Made by a program: the position numbers and the translations under genes. Source: CAXXOK01 sp963664595 (GTDB lineage Bacteria > Bacillota > Clostridia > Christensenellales > Aristaeellaceae). Taken from it: a stretch of DNA of 64,000 nucleotides. Positions 1 through 8,922 of the stretch are shown piece by piece (position 1 is the stretch's first letter; each line of letters begins with the position of its first letter). The DNA is taken from the NCBI GenBank assembly GCA_963664595.2, contig CAXXOK010000004.1, positions 181,105-245,104 of the forward strand, in the 5' to 3' direction. The notes under the pieces are model-generated. The model was given only the letters and a program-made list of their open reading frames with translations, was not told where the DNA came from and ran no database searches.

Positions 1-192
1 CAGAAAAAAGATCGACTGGCGCAATCCGTAGTACGAATCAACAATATAGTTCAGCAGCGTATCCTGCGTATCGGCCGAGGTGGAAAACGTGGCGATTGAA
101 ACGGCAAGCACGCCGAACGCCGCCAACGAAAAGGCAAGGATCGCAAGGATATAGTCAAAGTGCGCCTTGGAACGGCTGGATTGGTTTATCAT
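1..192 (-). CDS. rodA: RodA/FtsW-family SEDS glycosyltransferase, N-terminal fragment
   Basis: The first 64 codons of a gene that runs off the left edge. The ATG at 192 overlaps the minD stop codon (ATGA), so the two are probably translationally coupled. The start reads MINQSSRSKAHFDY, followed by a hydrophobic segment (ILAILAFSLAAFGVLAVSIATF) and then LLNYIVDSYYGLRQSIFFL. That is the usual beginning of RodA/FtsW proteins, multi-span lipid II polymerases that work with a class B penicillin-binding protein. Its position downstream of mreBCD and mrdA favours RodA over FtsW. The catalytic loops lie outside the window, so RodA versus FtsW rests on context. Confidence 0.8.
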   Translation of the reverse strand, partial: MINQSSRSKAHFDYILAILAFSLAAFGVLAVSIATFSTSADTQDTLLNYIVDSYYGLRQSIFFL

Positions 193-992
193 TGCGTTTC
201 TCCTCTCCTTTCACGCCGTTTTTGAAACCAGCTTTTTTTCGCCTGTATGGCCGCCACATCCTGCATCGGCACCACGAACCCCATCAGCCGCCTGGCAATG
301 CGGTCCATCGCGTGTCGGGAGGGGCAATCCATGTCCATCACGGTTTTATGCTTGGACAGGGCCCGGAGCACCTCCGTGTCGTCCGGCACATACCCCAGCA
401 GCGGGATATCCAGCGTATCGGCCACGACCTGCGGTGTATACATATCGCCGCTTTGCACCAGGGCGGGGATCACGCGGTTGACGATGAGCATGGGCGTCGG
501 TTTTTGCTTGGCGCGGCACAGCGAGATCATTCTTTCAGCGTCACGGATGGAGACATCGTCCGGCGTTACCACCAGCAGCATGTTCTCCGTGCCCTCCAAA
601 AGCTTTTCCACACTGCGTTCCATCCCCGCGGGGGCGTCCGCAATCACATAATCATACTGTTTGGCGAGCTTTTTAAAAATATGCTTCATTTGCTCCTCGC
701 CAATCTCTTTGGCCGATCCCAGCTGCGATGCAGGCAAAAGCCCAAGCTGCGGCAGGGTTAAATGGGTCAGCACGGCCTGCGGCAGTTTGCAGTCCCCGTG
801 GATGTAATCCATCACATCGTACACGATGCTGTTTTCCATACCCAGATGGATATCCAGGCTTCTCAGCCCCATGTCCATATCCACCAGCACGGTTCTTTGC
901 TCCGCCTTTGCCAGCGCAACCGCCAGCCCTGCCGCCAGCGTGGATTTTCCCACGCCGCCCTTGCCCGAGGCAATCATCCATGTTTTTCTCAT
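189..992 (-). CDS. minD: MinD-type septum-site ATPase
   Basis: A ParA/MinD-family ATPase of 267 aa, the normal length for MinD. The deviant Walker A motif GKGGVGKST lies at residues 10-18, followed by LVDMDMGLRSLD (switch region) and YDYVIADAPAG (Walker B region). MinD binds the membrane as an ATP dimer and normally positions division by recruiting MinC. The C-terminus (AKKSWFQKRRERR) is basic with a few aromatic residues and could serve as the membrane-targeting helix, though it is more charged than usual. The ATG at 992 is preferred over an upstream in-frame ATG at 1076, which would lie inside mrdA; a GGTGG sequence precedes it. It sits 11 bp after mrdA and overlaps rodA by 4 bp. No minC or minE is adjacent. 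Confidence 0.9.
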   Translation of the reverse strand: MRKTWMIASGKGGVGKSTLAAGLAVALAKAEQRTVLVDMDMGLRSLDIHLGMENSIVYDVMDYIHGDCKLPQAVLTHLTLPQLGLLPASQLGSAKEIGEEQMKHIFKKLAKQYDYVIADAPAGMERSVEKLLEGTENMLLVVTPDDVSIRDAERMISLCRAKQKPTPMLIVNRVIPALVQSGDMYTPQVVADTLDIPLLGYVPDDTEVLRALSKHKTVMDMDCPSRHAMDRIARRLMGFVVPMQDVAAIQAKKSWFQKRRERRGETQ

Positions 993-1003
993 GATGCCAC
1001 CGC

Positions 1004-3528
1004 CTATGGTGCAAGCATGTTGCCGCCGGGGAAGCCGACATCGGTTGTGCGGAGTGTTTTCTGGTCCAGGTACCACTCCACAAAATCACGGGCGGCAATA
1101 CTGGCCATACCGCCGCTCAGCCCGGACGGGATGAACACAACCACACAGATTTCCGGGTTCTCATAAGGAGCCAGCATAACGAACCAGGAGTTGTTCTCCA
1201 GGTCGATGGACGTAACCTCGGCCGTTCCTGTTTTTGCGGCAACCTCTTTTTCATATTTCCAGTCTTTGAAGTATTTAGCTGCTGTACCGCTTTCGTCAAC
1301 AACGCCTTTCATGCCTTCCAGAATGAGGTTCAGATATTCCTGTGAGTTTTCAAACACGTTGAGCACTGTGGGCGTCCGCTGGCTGAGAATATCGCCTTCG
1401 GGTGAGGTGATGCTGTCCACGATCATCAGGTTGTTCACCACGCCGCCGTTGCCCAACGCCGCAACATAACGGCTTACAGCCGCAGGCGTGAGCACGGTAA
1501 TGGACTGGCCGATGGCCACCTGGATGGTTTGGCCGCCGCCCCATTTGATATCGTTGAGGTAATTGTAGGTATCGCCGATAATGGCTTGCAGGTATACCAT
1601 CTCACGCGTCATGTTCAGCTCCTCCATCAGGATGGGGCGCATGGACACGACCCAATCCGTCTGGTTGGTGTTGACGGCCATATCCATCAAACGCTTTACA
1701 CAGCGGTTCAGGCTCTCATCGTCATAGGTAATATTGCGGAGGGCGCCCTGGTTTCGCAGGTGCTTTTTGATGGAGTTGAACACGATAATCGGCACGGCGG
1801 TATCCTGCGACGCCTCATCCATCGCCTTGGTGGGATCGTACAGGCTGGTCTGGTTACCCACCACGCTGCGTTCTTCGCCCGGCAGGTCCACGCCGGTGCG
1901 GCTGGTGAGGCCAAACTCGGACGCATACTGGTACAGCCTTGTTTCGCCAAGCCTTGCCCCCAGCGTGTAGAAGAAAAAGTTACAGCTGTTGGAGATGCCC
2001 TGCACGATGGTCTGGTACTGGTGCTTATAGCGCTGTGAAGCGGAAATCCAGCATTTGGGCGCGGTGGATTGGGATCGGAGGTATACAGCATGAACAGGCC
2101 GCCGTCGGAGATGGTTTCGTCGGGCATCAGCTCGCCTTCCATCAGCGCGCCAAGCGAGGCGAACCATCTTGAAAATCGATCCCGGCGTTGCGCGGGCATG
2201 GATGTTGTAGTTCATCAGGATGTTGCGCTCGTCGGACAGGATTTCCCGGCTCTCGTCCCCGCCCGCGACCAAAGCGTTCAGGTCGTAGGTGGGATAGTTG
2301 GCCATGGCGAGCACGCGGCCGTCCATATCGATGACCATCATGGCGGCGCGGTCGGCCAGCGACAACGGGTATTTCTCCCAGTTCCGGCCTCTCGATTTCG
2401 GTGCGGTTGGATTCAAGCCATGAGTTTGAGCATCAGCTTGGCTTTTCCTGCGCGGCGCGCGTGGTTTCCACGTTCTCAGCCAGCGCGCGCTCCGCCTGCT
2501 GCTGATAGCTGGCATAGATGGTCAGCTTTACGTTGTTGCCGTCCTGCGGCTCCACATAGCTCAGCTCGCGGGTGATTTTGCCCACGTTGTCGCGCTCTTA
2601 CAATGCGGTAGCCCTGCCGGGCGTCGTTATTCTGCGTCAGCCAATCCTCCATGGAGGACTCGATGCCGTCCAGACCGATGTTATCGGAATATCTATACCC
2701 CTTGGGTGACAGCTCCTCCCACTTGGCAATGGACGGAATGGCTCCGATATACCCGATCACCTGAGCCGCCAGGGTGCTGCGCGGATAAACGCGTTTTGGT
2801 ACCCACGGCAATTTTCCATGCCCGGCAGGTTCATGGACCGCGTCCTCAATCTCGATGACGGTTTTGTAGGGTACATCCTCCGCGATAACGACCGGCTGTG
2901 ACAGGAACAGGTTCATCTGCATTTCGGAATAGACCGCCATCACCTTGAGCATTTTATCCCGGTCCATACCCTCGGGAATCTGATAACGCTTCTTCAGATT
3001 CTCAATGGCGTCCGTAGCGGTCGGCACGCTGGTCACGGTATAATAGTTGTTATTGCGCCACTGTGTTTCACGGGTTTGCAGTACGGCCTCCGATACGCCT
3101 GTGCCAAAATTGAACTGCCACGCCTGCGTTTCTTCGTTCCATTCAATTACAAATTCCACGCTCAGCTCGTTTCCGTTTTTCTCGATGATATCGATCGCAT
3201 CGGAAATCGCCTGGGTGAACGCGACATAGTTTTTGGTGGAGTTCTGGGAGGCATCGCGGTAGAAGGTGACGTTGTAAATCAACTCGTCCTTGGCCAGGAT
3301 CACCGCGTCGGCGTCGGTAATCATACCGCGGCTGCCGCGCAGGGTGATTTTGGTGGTTTTACGGGTTTCGGCGCTTTGCGTATATTCATAACCGGAGGTC
3401 AGCTGCAGGTTGGCAAGACCGGTGACTAAATACGTGAACATCACAAGCACGATCCCAAAAAACGCCAGGTACCGCACAGGCAGATTATAGCCCTGTCTTG
3501 AATTATCCCGGTTGTTTTTTCCGGCCAT
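1004..3528 (-). pseudogene. mrdA: Penicillin-binding protein 2 (elongation transpeptidase), disrupted by several frameshifts
   Basis: A class B PBP that cross-links peptidoglycan for the elongasome with RodA and MreC. The start (MAGKNNRDN), a transmembrane segment (residues 18-40) and the dimerisation domain are intact down to about 2600. The transpeptidase half is intact below about 2060, with SIFK (active-site Ser), SCN and KTGTAE all recognisable. Between them the reading frame changes at least four times: at about 2598, within 2400-2465, at about 2161 and within 2056-2090. Joining the three frames gives one continuous PBP2 of normal length (about 840 aa). The rest of the operon is intact and this protein is usually needed by MreB-containing rods, so sequence error is a real alternative to gene decay. 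Confidence 0.85.
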
Positions 3529-3553
3529 TACGAACGAATCCTTTCCCTGTCGG

Positions 3554-4108
3554 CTACCGCAGGCTTGCGGCTTTCTTCAGCTTGTACGTGCCAAGGCGCC
3601 AACGGATGGGGAACTGCAAAACACCGGCCAGCGCCGTGGTATACGCGATGCAGATCAGCGCGCGGCTGTAATGCCCCATATCCGGTTTGATGCCGCTCAG
3701 GTAGATATACAGTAGGTTTACGCTTTCAAACACCGTAATGCTGACCAGCGCGCAGAGCATGGTGCGCAGATGCGCGGGCAGATGTACTTTTTTCTGGCCC
3801 GAGGTGCGTTCCTCTTCCAACCGGCGCTCGCTCCTGTCGCCAAAGGCCAGTACCCCCAGCATGGCGCAGACCGGATAGAGAATCAGATAGATATAGTCCA
3901 GCGAGGGAAGCATGATTTCCAAACAATATCCCACCGCCAGCGACATAATGAAGGTGTACTTGCGGCCCATCGCCACGCTGATTACAGATACGATGGCAAT
4001 GGCAAAGTTCGGGGCCACACCGGCGATGGCCAGCGGGCGCGCCGCAGTGGACTGCAGCAGGTACGCCAGCAGTGTGAGCAGTAAAAACTGTATGCCTTTG
4101 CGGATCAA
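3554..4108 (-). CDS. mreD: Rod-shape-determining membrane protein MreD
   Basis: A 184-aa protein with about five hydrophobic segments (for example FLLLTLLAYLLQSTAARP near the start, then FAIAIVSVISVAM, YIYLILYPVCAMLGVLAF, a segment around residues 120-135, and one near the end). Size, topology and position between mreC and the PBP2 gene identify MreD, a polytopic elongasome component of unresolved biochemical role. Sequence conservation is low across the family, so the call relies partly on synteny. Its start overlaps the mreC stop by 4 bp. A hydrophilic loop rich in Arg/Glu/Lys (DRSERRLEEERTSGQKK) separates the two membrane halves. Confidence 0.88.
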   Translation of the reverse strand: MIRKGIQFLLLTLLAYLLQSTAARPLAIAGVAPNFAIAIVSVISVAMGRKYTFIMSLAVGYCLEIMLPSLDYIYLILYPVCAMLGVLAFGDRSERRLEEERTSGQKKVHLPAHLRTMLCALVSITVFESVNLLYIYLSGIKPDMGHYSRALICIAYTTALAGVLQFPIRWRLGTYKLKKAASLR

Positions 4109-5325
4109 TTGGTATCATCCTCCACAGTCAGTTCCAGGGGAGGGATGGTCGGGGTGGGCGATGGCGTGGGCGGCAGCGTGTAGCCGTAAGGATTGGCGCC
4201 TGCATCCGAGCTTCCGGGTACGTTGTATTCAATGGAATCCGACTGGGCCGCCGGGGTGGGCGTGATATAGATCACGGTGCCGTCCTCCTGCACAATCTCA
4301 AGCGGCGCTTCCTCCGTAGGCTCCGGCGTGGGCGCCAGCTGGAAGAAATCCGAGCCGATCTGGATGGTGGGAATCGGGCGCACGGTTTCCAGCGCCACCA
4401 GGTCCAGGTTTTCCGAGATATCCTGTGATTGTATCGCTTCAGCGTCGGGCTGATACCGCAGGATAATCACATACTCGATATGCTCAAAATCGGCCGTCGG
4501 TTCGATCACGACATAGCTCTTGTTGCTCTCCATGCCACGTGTGGACTCGCGCACTGTGCCAATAGGAATACCCTTGGGAAACGACATGCCGACGCCGGAG
4601 GTAACCACCGTGTCGCCCGGCCGGGGTAGGGTATCATCCGGCAGATAATACATGCGGCACATGGCGGTGCCGTCCACACCCAGGGTGCCGCGCACCGTGC
4701 CCTGGTCGCGCGTGGAGGAGATCAGCGCGGCAATGCTGGCGTCGCTGTCGATAATGCTGCGCACGCTTGCCTTGGTGGCCGTTACGTTGTAGGTATATCC
4801 TACCAGCGCGCCATCCTGCGTAACGGCCATAAAGTCCGTTACCCCATCGTTGGTGCCTTTGTTGATGGTGAACACCGCGAAGTAGTTGTGATCGTCCCAG
4901 GCAATCACCGTTGCCACCAGCGGGTTCATGCTTTCGTTAATGGAAATTTCGTTATACAGATCCTTGTATACGGACAGCTCATATTCCAGCTCGTCCGCCA
5001 GCATCGCCTGGTAGACCAGCTGTTCGTTCTCCAGCTTGATTTCATTATAGGCGGTTTCCAGATTGGCACGGAGTTTAATCGTGCGCAGATAATCCACAAT
5101 CGCGTCCACCACGCTGGATACCCCGGTTTGCAGCGGCGTAAGCACGCCGGTAACTGCATTTTCAGGCACGCGGAGCGTTTCGTTGCCCGTGATCAGCGCA
5201 AACAGATGCATTCCCGCCAACGCAAGCAAACCAAACACCGCGATAAAAATCACGGTGCGCCGCAAAAACCGCCATTGGTGGGAATTGCGTTTCGCTTTTT
5301 TGGTTTCCGGCTTATTGCCGTCCAT
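4105..5325 (-). CDS. mreC: Rod-shape-determining protein MreC with a long Pro/Thr-rich C-terminal tail
   Basis: A bitopic elongasome scaffold of 406 aa, against about 280 in most homologues. A basic cytoplasmic stretch (KPETKKAKRNSHQWRFLRR) precedes one transmembrane helix (residues 28-48). A coiled-coil region (about 85-120) follows, then the beta-barrel MreC domain with motifs such as VIAWD, FTINKG, GVGMSFPKGIPIGTV and YVVIEP (about 130-300). The last hundred or so residues are low-complexity, Pro/Thr/Ser/Glu-rich and extracellular (TPEPTEEAP, TPSPTPTIPP). They resemble a wall-spanning linker with no recognisable domain. The gene lies 40 bp after mreB and overlaps mreD by 4 bp. Confidence 0.93.
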   Translation of the reverse strand: MDGNKPETKKAKRNSHQWRFLRRTVIFIAVFGLLALAGMHLFALITGNETLRVPENAVTGVLTPLQTGVSSVVDAIVDYLRTIKLRANLETAYNEIKLENEQLVYQAMLADELEYELSVYKDLYNEISINESMNPLVATVIAWDDHNYFAVFTINKGTNDGVTDFMAVTQDGALVGYTYNVTATKASVRSIIDSDASIAALISSTRDQGTVRGTLGVDGTAMCRMYYLPDDTLPRPGDTVVTSGVGMSFPKGIPIGTVRESTRGMESNKSYVVIEPTADFEHIEYVIILRYQPDAEAIQSQDISENLDLVALETVRPIPTIQIGSDFFQLAPTPEPTEEAPLEIVQEDGTVIYITPTPAAQSDSIEYNVPGSSDAGANPYGYTLPPTPSPTPTIPPLELTVEDDTN

Positions 5326-5365
5326 GCATTTTCCTCCGGTTTCATCCGCGCAGGCAGATCCCGCT

Positions 5366-6394
5366 TCAGCTTTCTCTCAGGAAGCTGGAATATCCCAGCT
5401 GCTCCAGCACGTCAAAGTTTTCGATAATATTGCCCAATCCAAGCACCGCGCACTCCGCCGGTTCCCTGGCCAGCAGCACGGGGATGCCCAGCTCGCTTGC
5501 GATCATCTGATCCATGCCGTACAGCTGCGCGCCGCCGCCGGTCAGGTAAATGCCGTTGTGCATCACATCGGCGGTCAGCTCCGGCGGGGTGCGTTCCAGC
5601 AGCCACTTGATGGCGCTTAAGATGCCCATGCAGGGATCGTGAATGGCTTCGTATATCTGGGCGGATGTAATCTCGGTGGTCTGCGGCAGGTTGGTAATCA
5701 GGTCCCGGCCGCGGATACGCGCCTTGCGCTCCTCGTTAATCGGCAGCGCCGCGCCCAGATCCAGCTTAACCTCTTCGGCGGTGCGGTCGCCGATCAGGAT
5801 ATTGAACTCGCGCTTGATATAATTAATGATAGCCTCATCCATCTTCACGCCGCCCACGCGGATGGAATGGCCGATCACCACGCCGCCCAGTGAGATGATG
5901 GCGATATCCGTCGTGCCGCCGCCGATATCCACCACCATGCAGCCGTTGGCGTCAAATACGGGCAGCCCGCTGCCCAGCGCCGAGGCGAACGGCTTTTCTA
6001 CCAGATACACCTTACGCGCGCCGGAGGTCTTGGCTGCCTCCAGCACGGCGCGGCGTTCGATGGGTGAAATGGAGGTGGGACAGGTTAAAAAGATACGGGG
6101 TTTGACCAGATAGCTGGAGCCGATGGCTTTGCGGATAAAATACTGGATTAAAATCTGCGCCATTTCAAAATCGTTGATAATGCCTTCCCGCATGGGACGG
6201 ATGGCGGTAATGCCCTCGGTGGTGCGGCCCAGCATGATTTTGGCATCGTCGCCCACAGCGCGGGGGCGCTGTTTGTGATCACTGGTTACCACAACAATGG
6301 TAGGCTCGCTAACGACAATTCCCTTACCTTTGACATACACAAGCGTATTGCTGGTTCCCAGGTCAATGCCCAAATCATGCGCCACAAATCCCAT
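5366..6394 (-). CDS. mreB: Rod-shape actin homologue MreB
   Basis: An actin-fold ATPase of 342 aa that forms membrane filaments guiding cell-wall elongation. The phosphate-1 motif DLGIDLGTSNT is at residues 7-17. The phosphate-2 motif VVDIGGGTTDIA and the adenosine motif (YLTGGGAQLYGMD) are also present, as is the conserved FLTCPTSI segment. Length is typical. The ATG at 6394 is the only start that preserves the full first strand, although the ribosome-binding site is weak. The gene is first of the mreBCD block and lies 26 bp after maf, so it is probably transcribed from the promoter upstream of maf. Confidence 0.97.
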   Translation of the reverse strand: MGFVAHDLGIDLGTSNTLVYVKGKGIVVSEPTIVVVTSDHKQRPRAVGDDAKIMLGRTTEGITAIRPMREGIINDFEMAQILIQYFIRKAIGSSYLVKPRIFLTCPTSISPIERRAVLEAAKTSGARKVYLVEKPFASALGSGLPVFDANGCMVVDIGGGTTDIAIISLGGVVIGHSIRVGGVKMDEAIINYIKREFNILIGDRTAEEVKLDLGAALPINEERKARIRGRDLITNLPQTTEITSAQIYEAIHDPCMGILSAIKWLLERTPPELTADVMHNGIYLTGGGAQLYGMDQMIASELGIPVLLAREPAECAVLGLGNIIENFDVLEQLGYSSFLRES

Positions 6395-6420
6395 CCGTCA
6401 CACATCCGTTCTGATCTGTT

Positions 6421-7002
6421 TTACAGGTACAATCCCGCGTCTTTCAGCATTTCAGCCACCGTACACAGCGGCAGTCCGATAACATTGGACGGGCTTCCGT
6501 CAATCCGCTCAATCAGAATACTGCCTGTGCCCTGCAGGGCATAGGCGCCCGCCTTATCCATAGGCTCCTCGGAAGCGGCATAGGCGGCCATTTCCGCCTG
6601 TCCGATTTCCCGAAACAGCACATTCGTCGTCACTGTTTCTTCCCGCACCCGGCCGTCCGGCGTGTGCAGGCAAACGCCCGTATGCACCTGATGCCAGCGC
6701 CCCGAAAGCGCGGCAAGCATGCGGGCGGCATCTTCGTGGGTAGCCGGTTTTCCAAGAATCAGGGTATCCAGGCATACCAGTGTGTCCGCCGAAAGCACCG
6801 GCAGGCCGGGGTGCCGGGAAACGATATCCAGCCCCTTGTTTCTGGCCAGAATCCGTACCTGCTCTCTCCCGCTGCCCTCCGCCTCCTCAGGCGCGGTAGA
6901 GGGAACAACGGCAAACGGAATACCAAAGTAGGCCATCAGTTCCAGCCTGCGGGGCGAAGCCGACGCCAGGATCATCCGCGCTTTGGAAAGCGCTGTTTCC
7001 AT
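6421..7002 (-). CDS. maf: Maf-type nucleoside triphosphate pyrophosphatase
   Basis: A 193-aa member of the Maf/HAM1 superfamily, which hydrolyses dTTP/UTP or modified nucleotides to monophosphates. The signature ILASASPRR is at residues 11-19. The catalytic and metal region LPVLSADTLVCLD and the conserved KAGAYALQGTG and GSPSNVIGLPL segments are all present. Maf is frequently located next to mreB in Firmicutes, as here, where it is the first gene of the operon. The 5' end is about 40 bp downstream of a TATAAT promoter element. Substrate preference (canonical versus modified pyrimidine nucleotides) cannot be decided by eye. Confidence 0.93.
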   Translation of the reverse strand: METALSKARMILASASPRRLELMAYFGIPFAVVPSTAPEEAEGSGREQVRILARNKGLDIVSRHPGLPVLSADTLVCLDTLILGKPATHEDAARMLAALSGRWHQVHTGVCLHTPDGRVREETVTTNVLFREIGQAEMAAYAASEEPMDKAGAYALQGTGSILIERIDGSPSNVIGLPLCTVAEMLKDAGLYL

Positions 7003-7043
7003 GCCCTATCCCCTTCCTGTAAAAACATAAAACTTGACATTGC

Positions 7044-7052
7044 ATTATACCA
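7044..7052 (-). promoter_or_regulatory. Extended -10 promoter of the maf-mreBCD operon
   Basis: On the minus strand the bases read TGGTATAAT, a TGn extension joined to a perfect -10 hexamer (7044-7049). No good -35 hexamer is seen 17 bp upstream, as is common for extended -10 promoters. The site is about 42 bp before the maf start codon. Confidence 0.65.
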
Positions 7053-7142
7053 TATCGGGAAATGAGCGTACACCCCCGAATGGATTTGTTGCATACAATA
7101 CACCCGAAAGCCTTGTGTTGAAAGCATTTCCCGCAACACGCA

Positions 7143-7174
7143 AAAACAAAACCGCCGATGCTGGCGGTTTTGTA
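7143..7174 (-). terminator. Intrinsic terminator of the glnS-gltX-leuS-ABC operon
   Basis: A perfect 9-bp stem (AAAACCGCC, loop GATGCT, GGCGGTTTT; 7148-7156 with 7163-7171). In the minus direction it is followed by TTTTGTTTTTG, a good uridine tract. It lies 55 bp after the permease stop codon and before the maf promoter. Confidence 0.85.
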
Positions 7175-7228
7175 TTGCCGGATACAGATGCCCGTAATGG
7201 CGGCAACGGCATCCGGCCGCAGTTCCCG

Positions 7229-8011
7229 TTACGGCTGTTTGGTGCCGCGCATCACCAGATAACTCAGCGGCAGGCTTACGATTCCAGCCGTCAGCTGAAC
7301 GGCGTCCCAATGCTCCTGCACAAAACGGATAATATTATTGATAATTTGAAGCCATTCGAATCCCAGCAGCATGATTTGCGCCTGATTATCGCTCTCGATC
7401 ACCGACAGGGCATTGCGCACGGCCGGGATGAGCATCAGCAGCACAAACAGCAGCGGCACGCCGACGCTGGCGCTGATGGTCAGCACGCGGAACCGGCGCA
7501 GCATACAGGCATAAAAGTAAAAGATGGCCGTCCATTCCAGCGTATATACAAGCAGTTCAGGCAGGTCCTGCAGCCCCTTGGTCAGCTCGTAGCTAAACCG
7601 GGCGGCCGACATGGAATAATCGCCCGGCGCTATGCTTGCCAGCGGAAACAGCAGCGCGGCGATCAGCAGGTTTATCACAAATGTGGTCAGCAGCAGCCCC
7701 ACCATGCCCGCCAGCAGCCCCAAGATATTGCCCAGCCAAACGGCGGTGCGCGATGTGCCGAACCTGAGCAGGAAACGGGACGAGCGCCCTCCCGTAATCA
7801 CCGCTGTGATAAACGCCACAAAAAACACAATTTCGAAATTTCCGCGGATTCCGTCAAACGGATACGATTCCGCGGTAACCAGCGGCATGAGCAGGGACAA
7901 TATCTGCACGGCCAGCACAATCAGCAGCGCCCAGACCACCAGCTTGCCGATCGTTTTACCATGATACCGAAGCACGCCTTTCAGGCGCGAAGCCTGCACC
8001 CATTCAGCCAT
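7229..8011 (-). CDS. ABC-type transporter permease (ABC-2-like)
   Basis: A 260-aa integral membrane protein with about six hydrophobic stretches (for example KLVVWALLIVLAVQILSLL, IVFFVAFITAVITG, a Gly/Leu-rich segment around residue 110, and a segment near residue 190). It is encoded directly behind the ATPase, with an 8-bp overlap when the ATG at 8011 (MAEWVQASRLKG) is used. The longer in-frame start at 8083 would lie within the ATPase gene. The pair resembles YtrB/YtrC-type exporters, but the substrate is not evident. No solute-binding protein or GntR regulator is adjacent. The C-terminus ends in LPLSYLVMRGTKQP. Confidence 0.75.
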   Translation of the reverse strand: MAEWVQASRLKGVLRYHGKTIGKLVVWALLIVLAVQILSLLMPLVTAESYPFDGIRGNFEIVFFVAFITAVITGGRSSRFLLRFGTSRTAVWLGNILGLLAGMVGLLLTTFVINLLIAALLFPLASIAPGDYSMSAARFSYELTKGLQDLPELLVYTLEWTAIFYFYACMLRRFRVLTISASVGVPLLFVLLMLIPAVRNALSVIESDNQAQIMLLGFEWLQIINNIIRFVQEHWDAVQLTAGIVSLPLSYLVMRGTKQP

Positions 8012-8894
8012 TGCGCTCCGCCTCCTTTTCCTCGGTGAGGAACACAAACAGCCGCTGCAGCCCGATGGGCGCGGTGCGCACACGCGCGTCCTTGCGGATA
8101 TGCGCTATCGCTTCCTCGCTCAGGCGCATATGGCGCACCAGCGTGCCTGCCAGCTCCTCTTCCTTGAGCAGTTCGCCCTCCGCTGTGAGCTCTTTCACGG
8201 CCTGCGCGTCGCCCGATACGCTCAGATAACCTGTCTGCAAGGCCTGCACCGTGCCCTCGCACAGCAGCCTGCCGTCGTCGATCATCACGGCGTAATCCAG
8301 CGCCCGCGTCACCTCGTCAATCAGGTGGGTGGAAATAAGGAAGGTCCTGTTTTCATTCTTCCGCTTTTCATCAATCAGCAGATCGTAAAACCGTTCTCGC
8401 ATCACGGCGTCCAGCCCAAGGCTGGGCTCGTCGATAATGGTCAGCGGCGCGTTGCTGGCAAGCCCCATGGCGAGCATCAGGCCGGTCTGCATGCCGCGGC
8501 TGAAGGTTTTCACCCTGCGGTTCAGCGGCAGATCAAACCGTTTGATCAGCTCCAGCGCCAGCGCCTGATCCCACTGGGGAAACAGCCCGCCGCATACGTA
8601 GAAAATATCCTTGATTTTGGATAGCTTGCCGAAATCCGGCGTATCGCCGATTACGCACAGCTGCCCCAGCGCTTTGGCATTGTCCCATACCTTTTGGTCG
8701 CCGATGGTCACGCCGCCCGCACTGGGCTTAAGCATACCGCCCACGATGCGCAGCAGCGTGGATTTGCCCGCGCCGTTGCGCCCCAGCAGCCCGATGATCT
8801 TCCCTGTGGGAATCGACACGCTGAGGTTTTTCAGCGCCCGCGTTTTGCCAAAGGAACGGCTGATATTATTGATTTGTAAAATACTGTTTTCCAT
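8004..8894 (-). CDS. ABC transporter ATP-binding protein (YtrB-like)
   Basis: A 296-aa nucleotide-binding subunit. Walker A GLLGRNGAGKST lies near residue 35. The signature region reads TFSRGMQTGL, a variant of LSGGQ, followed by Walker B LTIIDEPSLGLD and the H-loop STHL. A C-terminal extension after about residue 215 may regulate the subunit or contact the permease. The variant signature FSRGM and the extension are typical of the YtrB-like subfamily of efflux ATPases. A strong ribosome-binding site (GGGAGGG) precedes the ATG. The gene follows leuS by 28 bp without a terminator, so it probably shares the tRNA-synthetase transcript. The substrate is unknown. Confidence 0.85.
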   Translation of the reverse strand: MENSILQINNISRSFGKTRALKNLSVSIPTGKIIGLLGRNGAGKSTLLRIVGGMLKPSAGGVTIGDQKVWDNAKALGQLCVIGDTPDFGKLSKIKDIFYVCGGLFPQWDQALALELIKRFDLPLNRRVKTFSRGMQTGLMLAMGLASNAPLTIIDEPSLGLDAVMRERFYDLLIDEKRKNENRTFLISTHLIDEVTRALDYAVMIDDGRLLCEGTVQALQTGYLSVSGDAQAVKELTAEGELLKEEELAGTLVRHMRLSEEAIAHIRKDARVRTAPIGLQRLFVFLTEEKEAERNG

Positions 8895-8922
8895 AAACCC
8901 TCCCTGGGTACGGGGACGTGTG

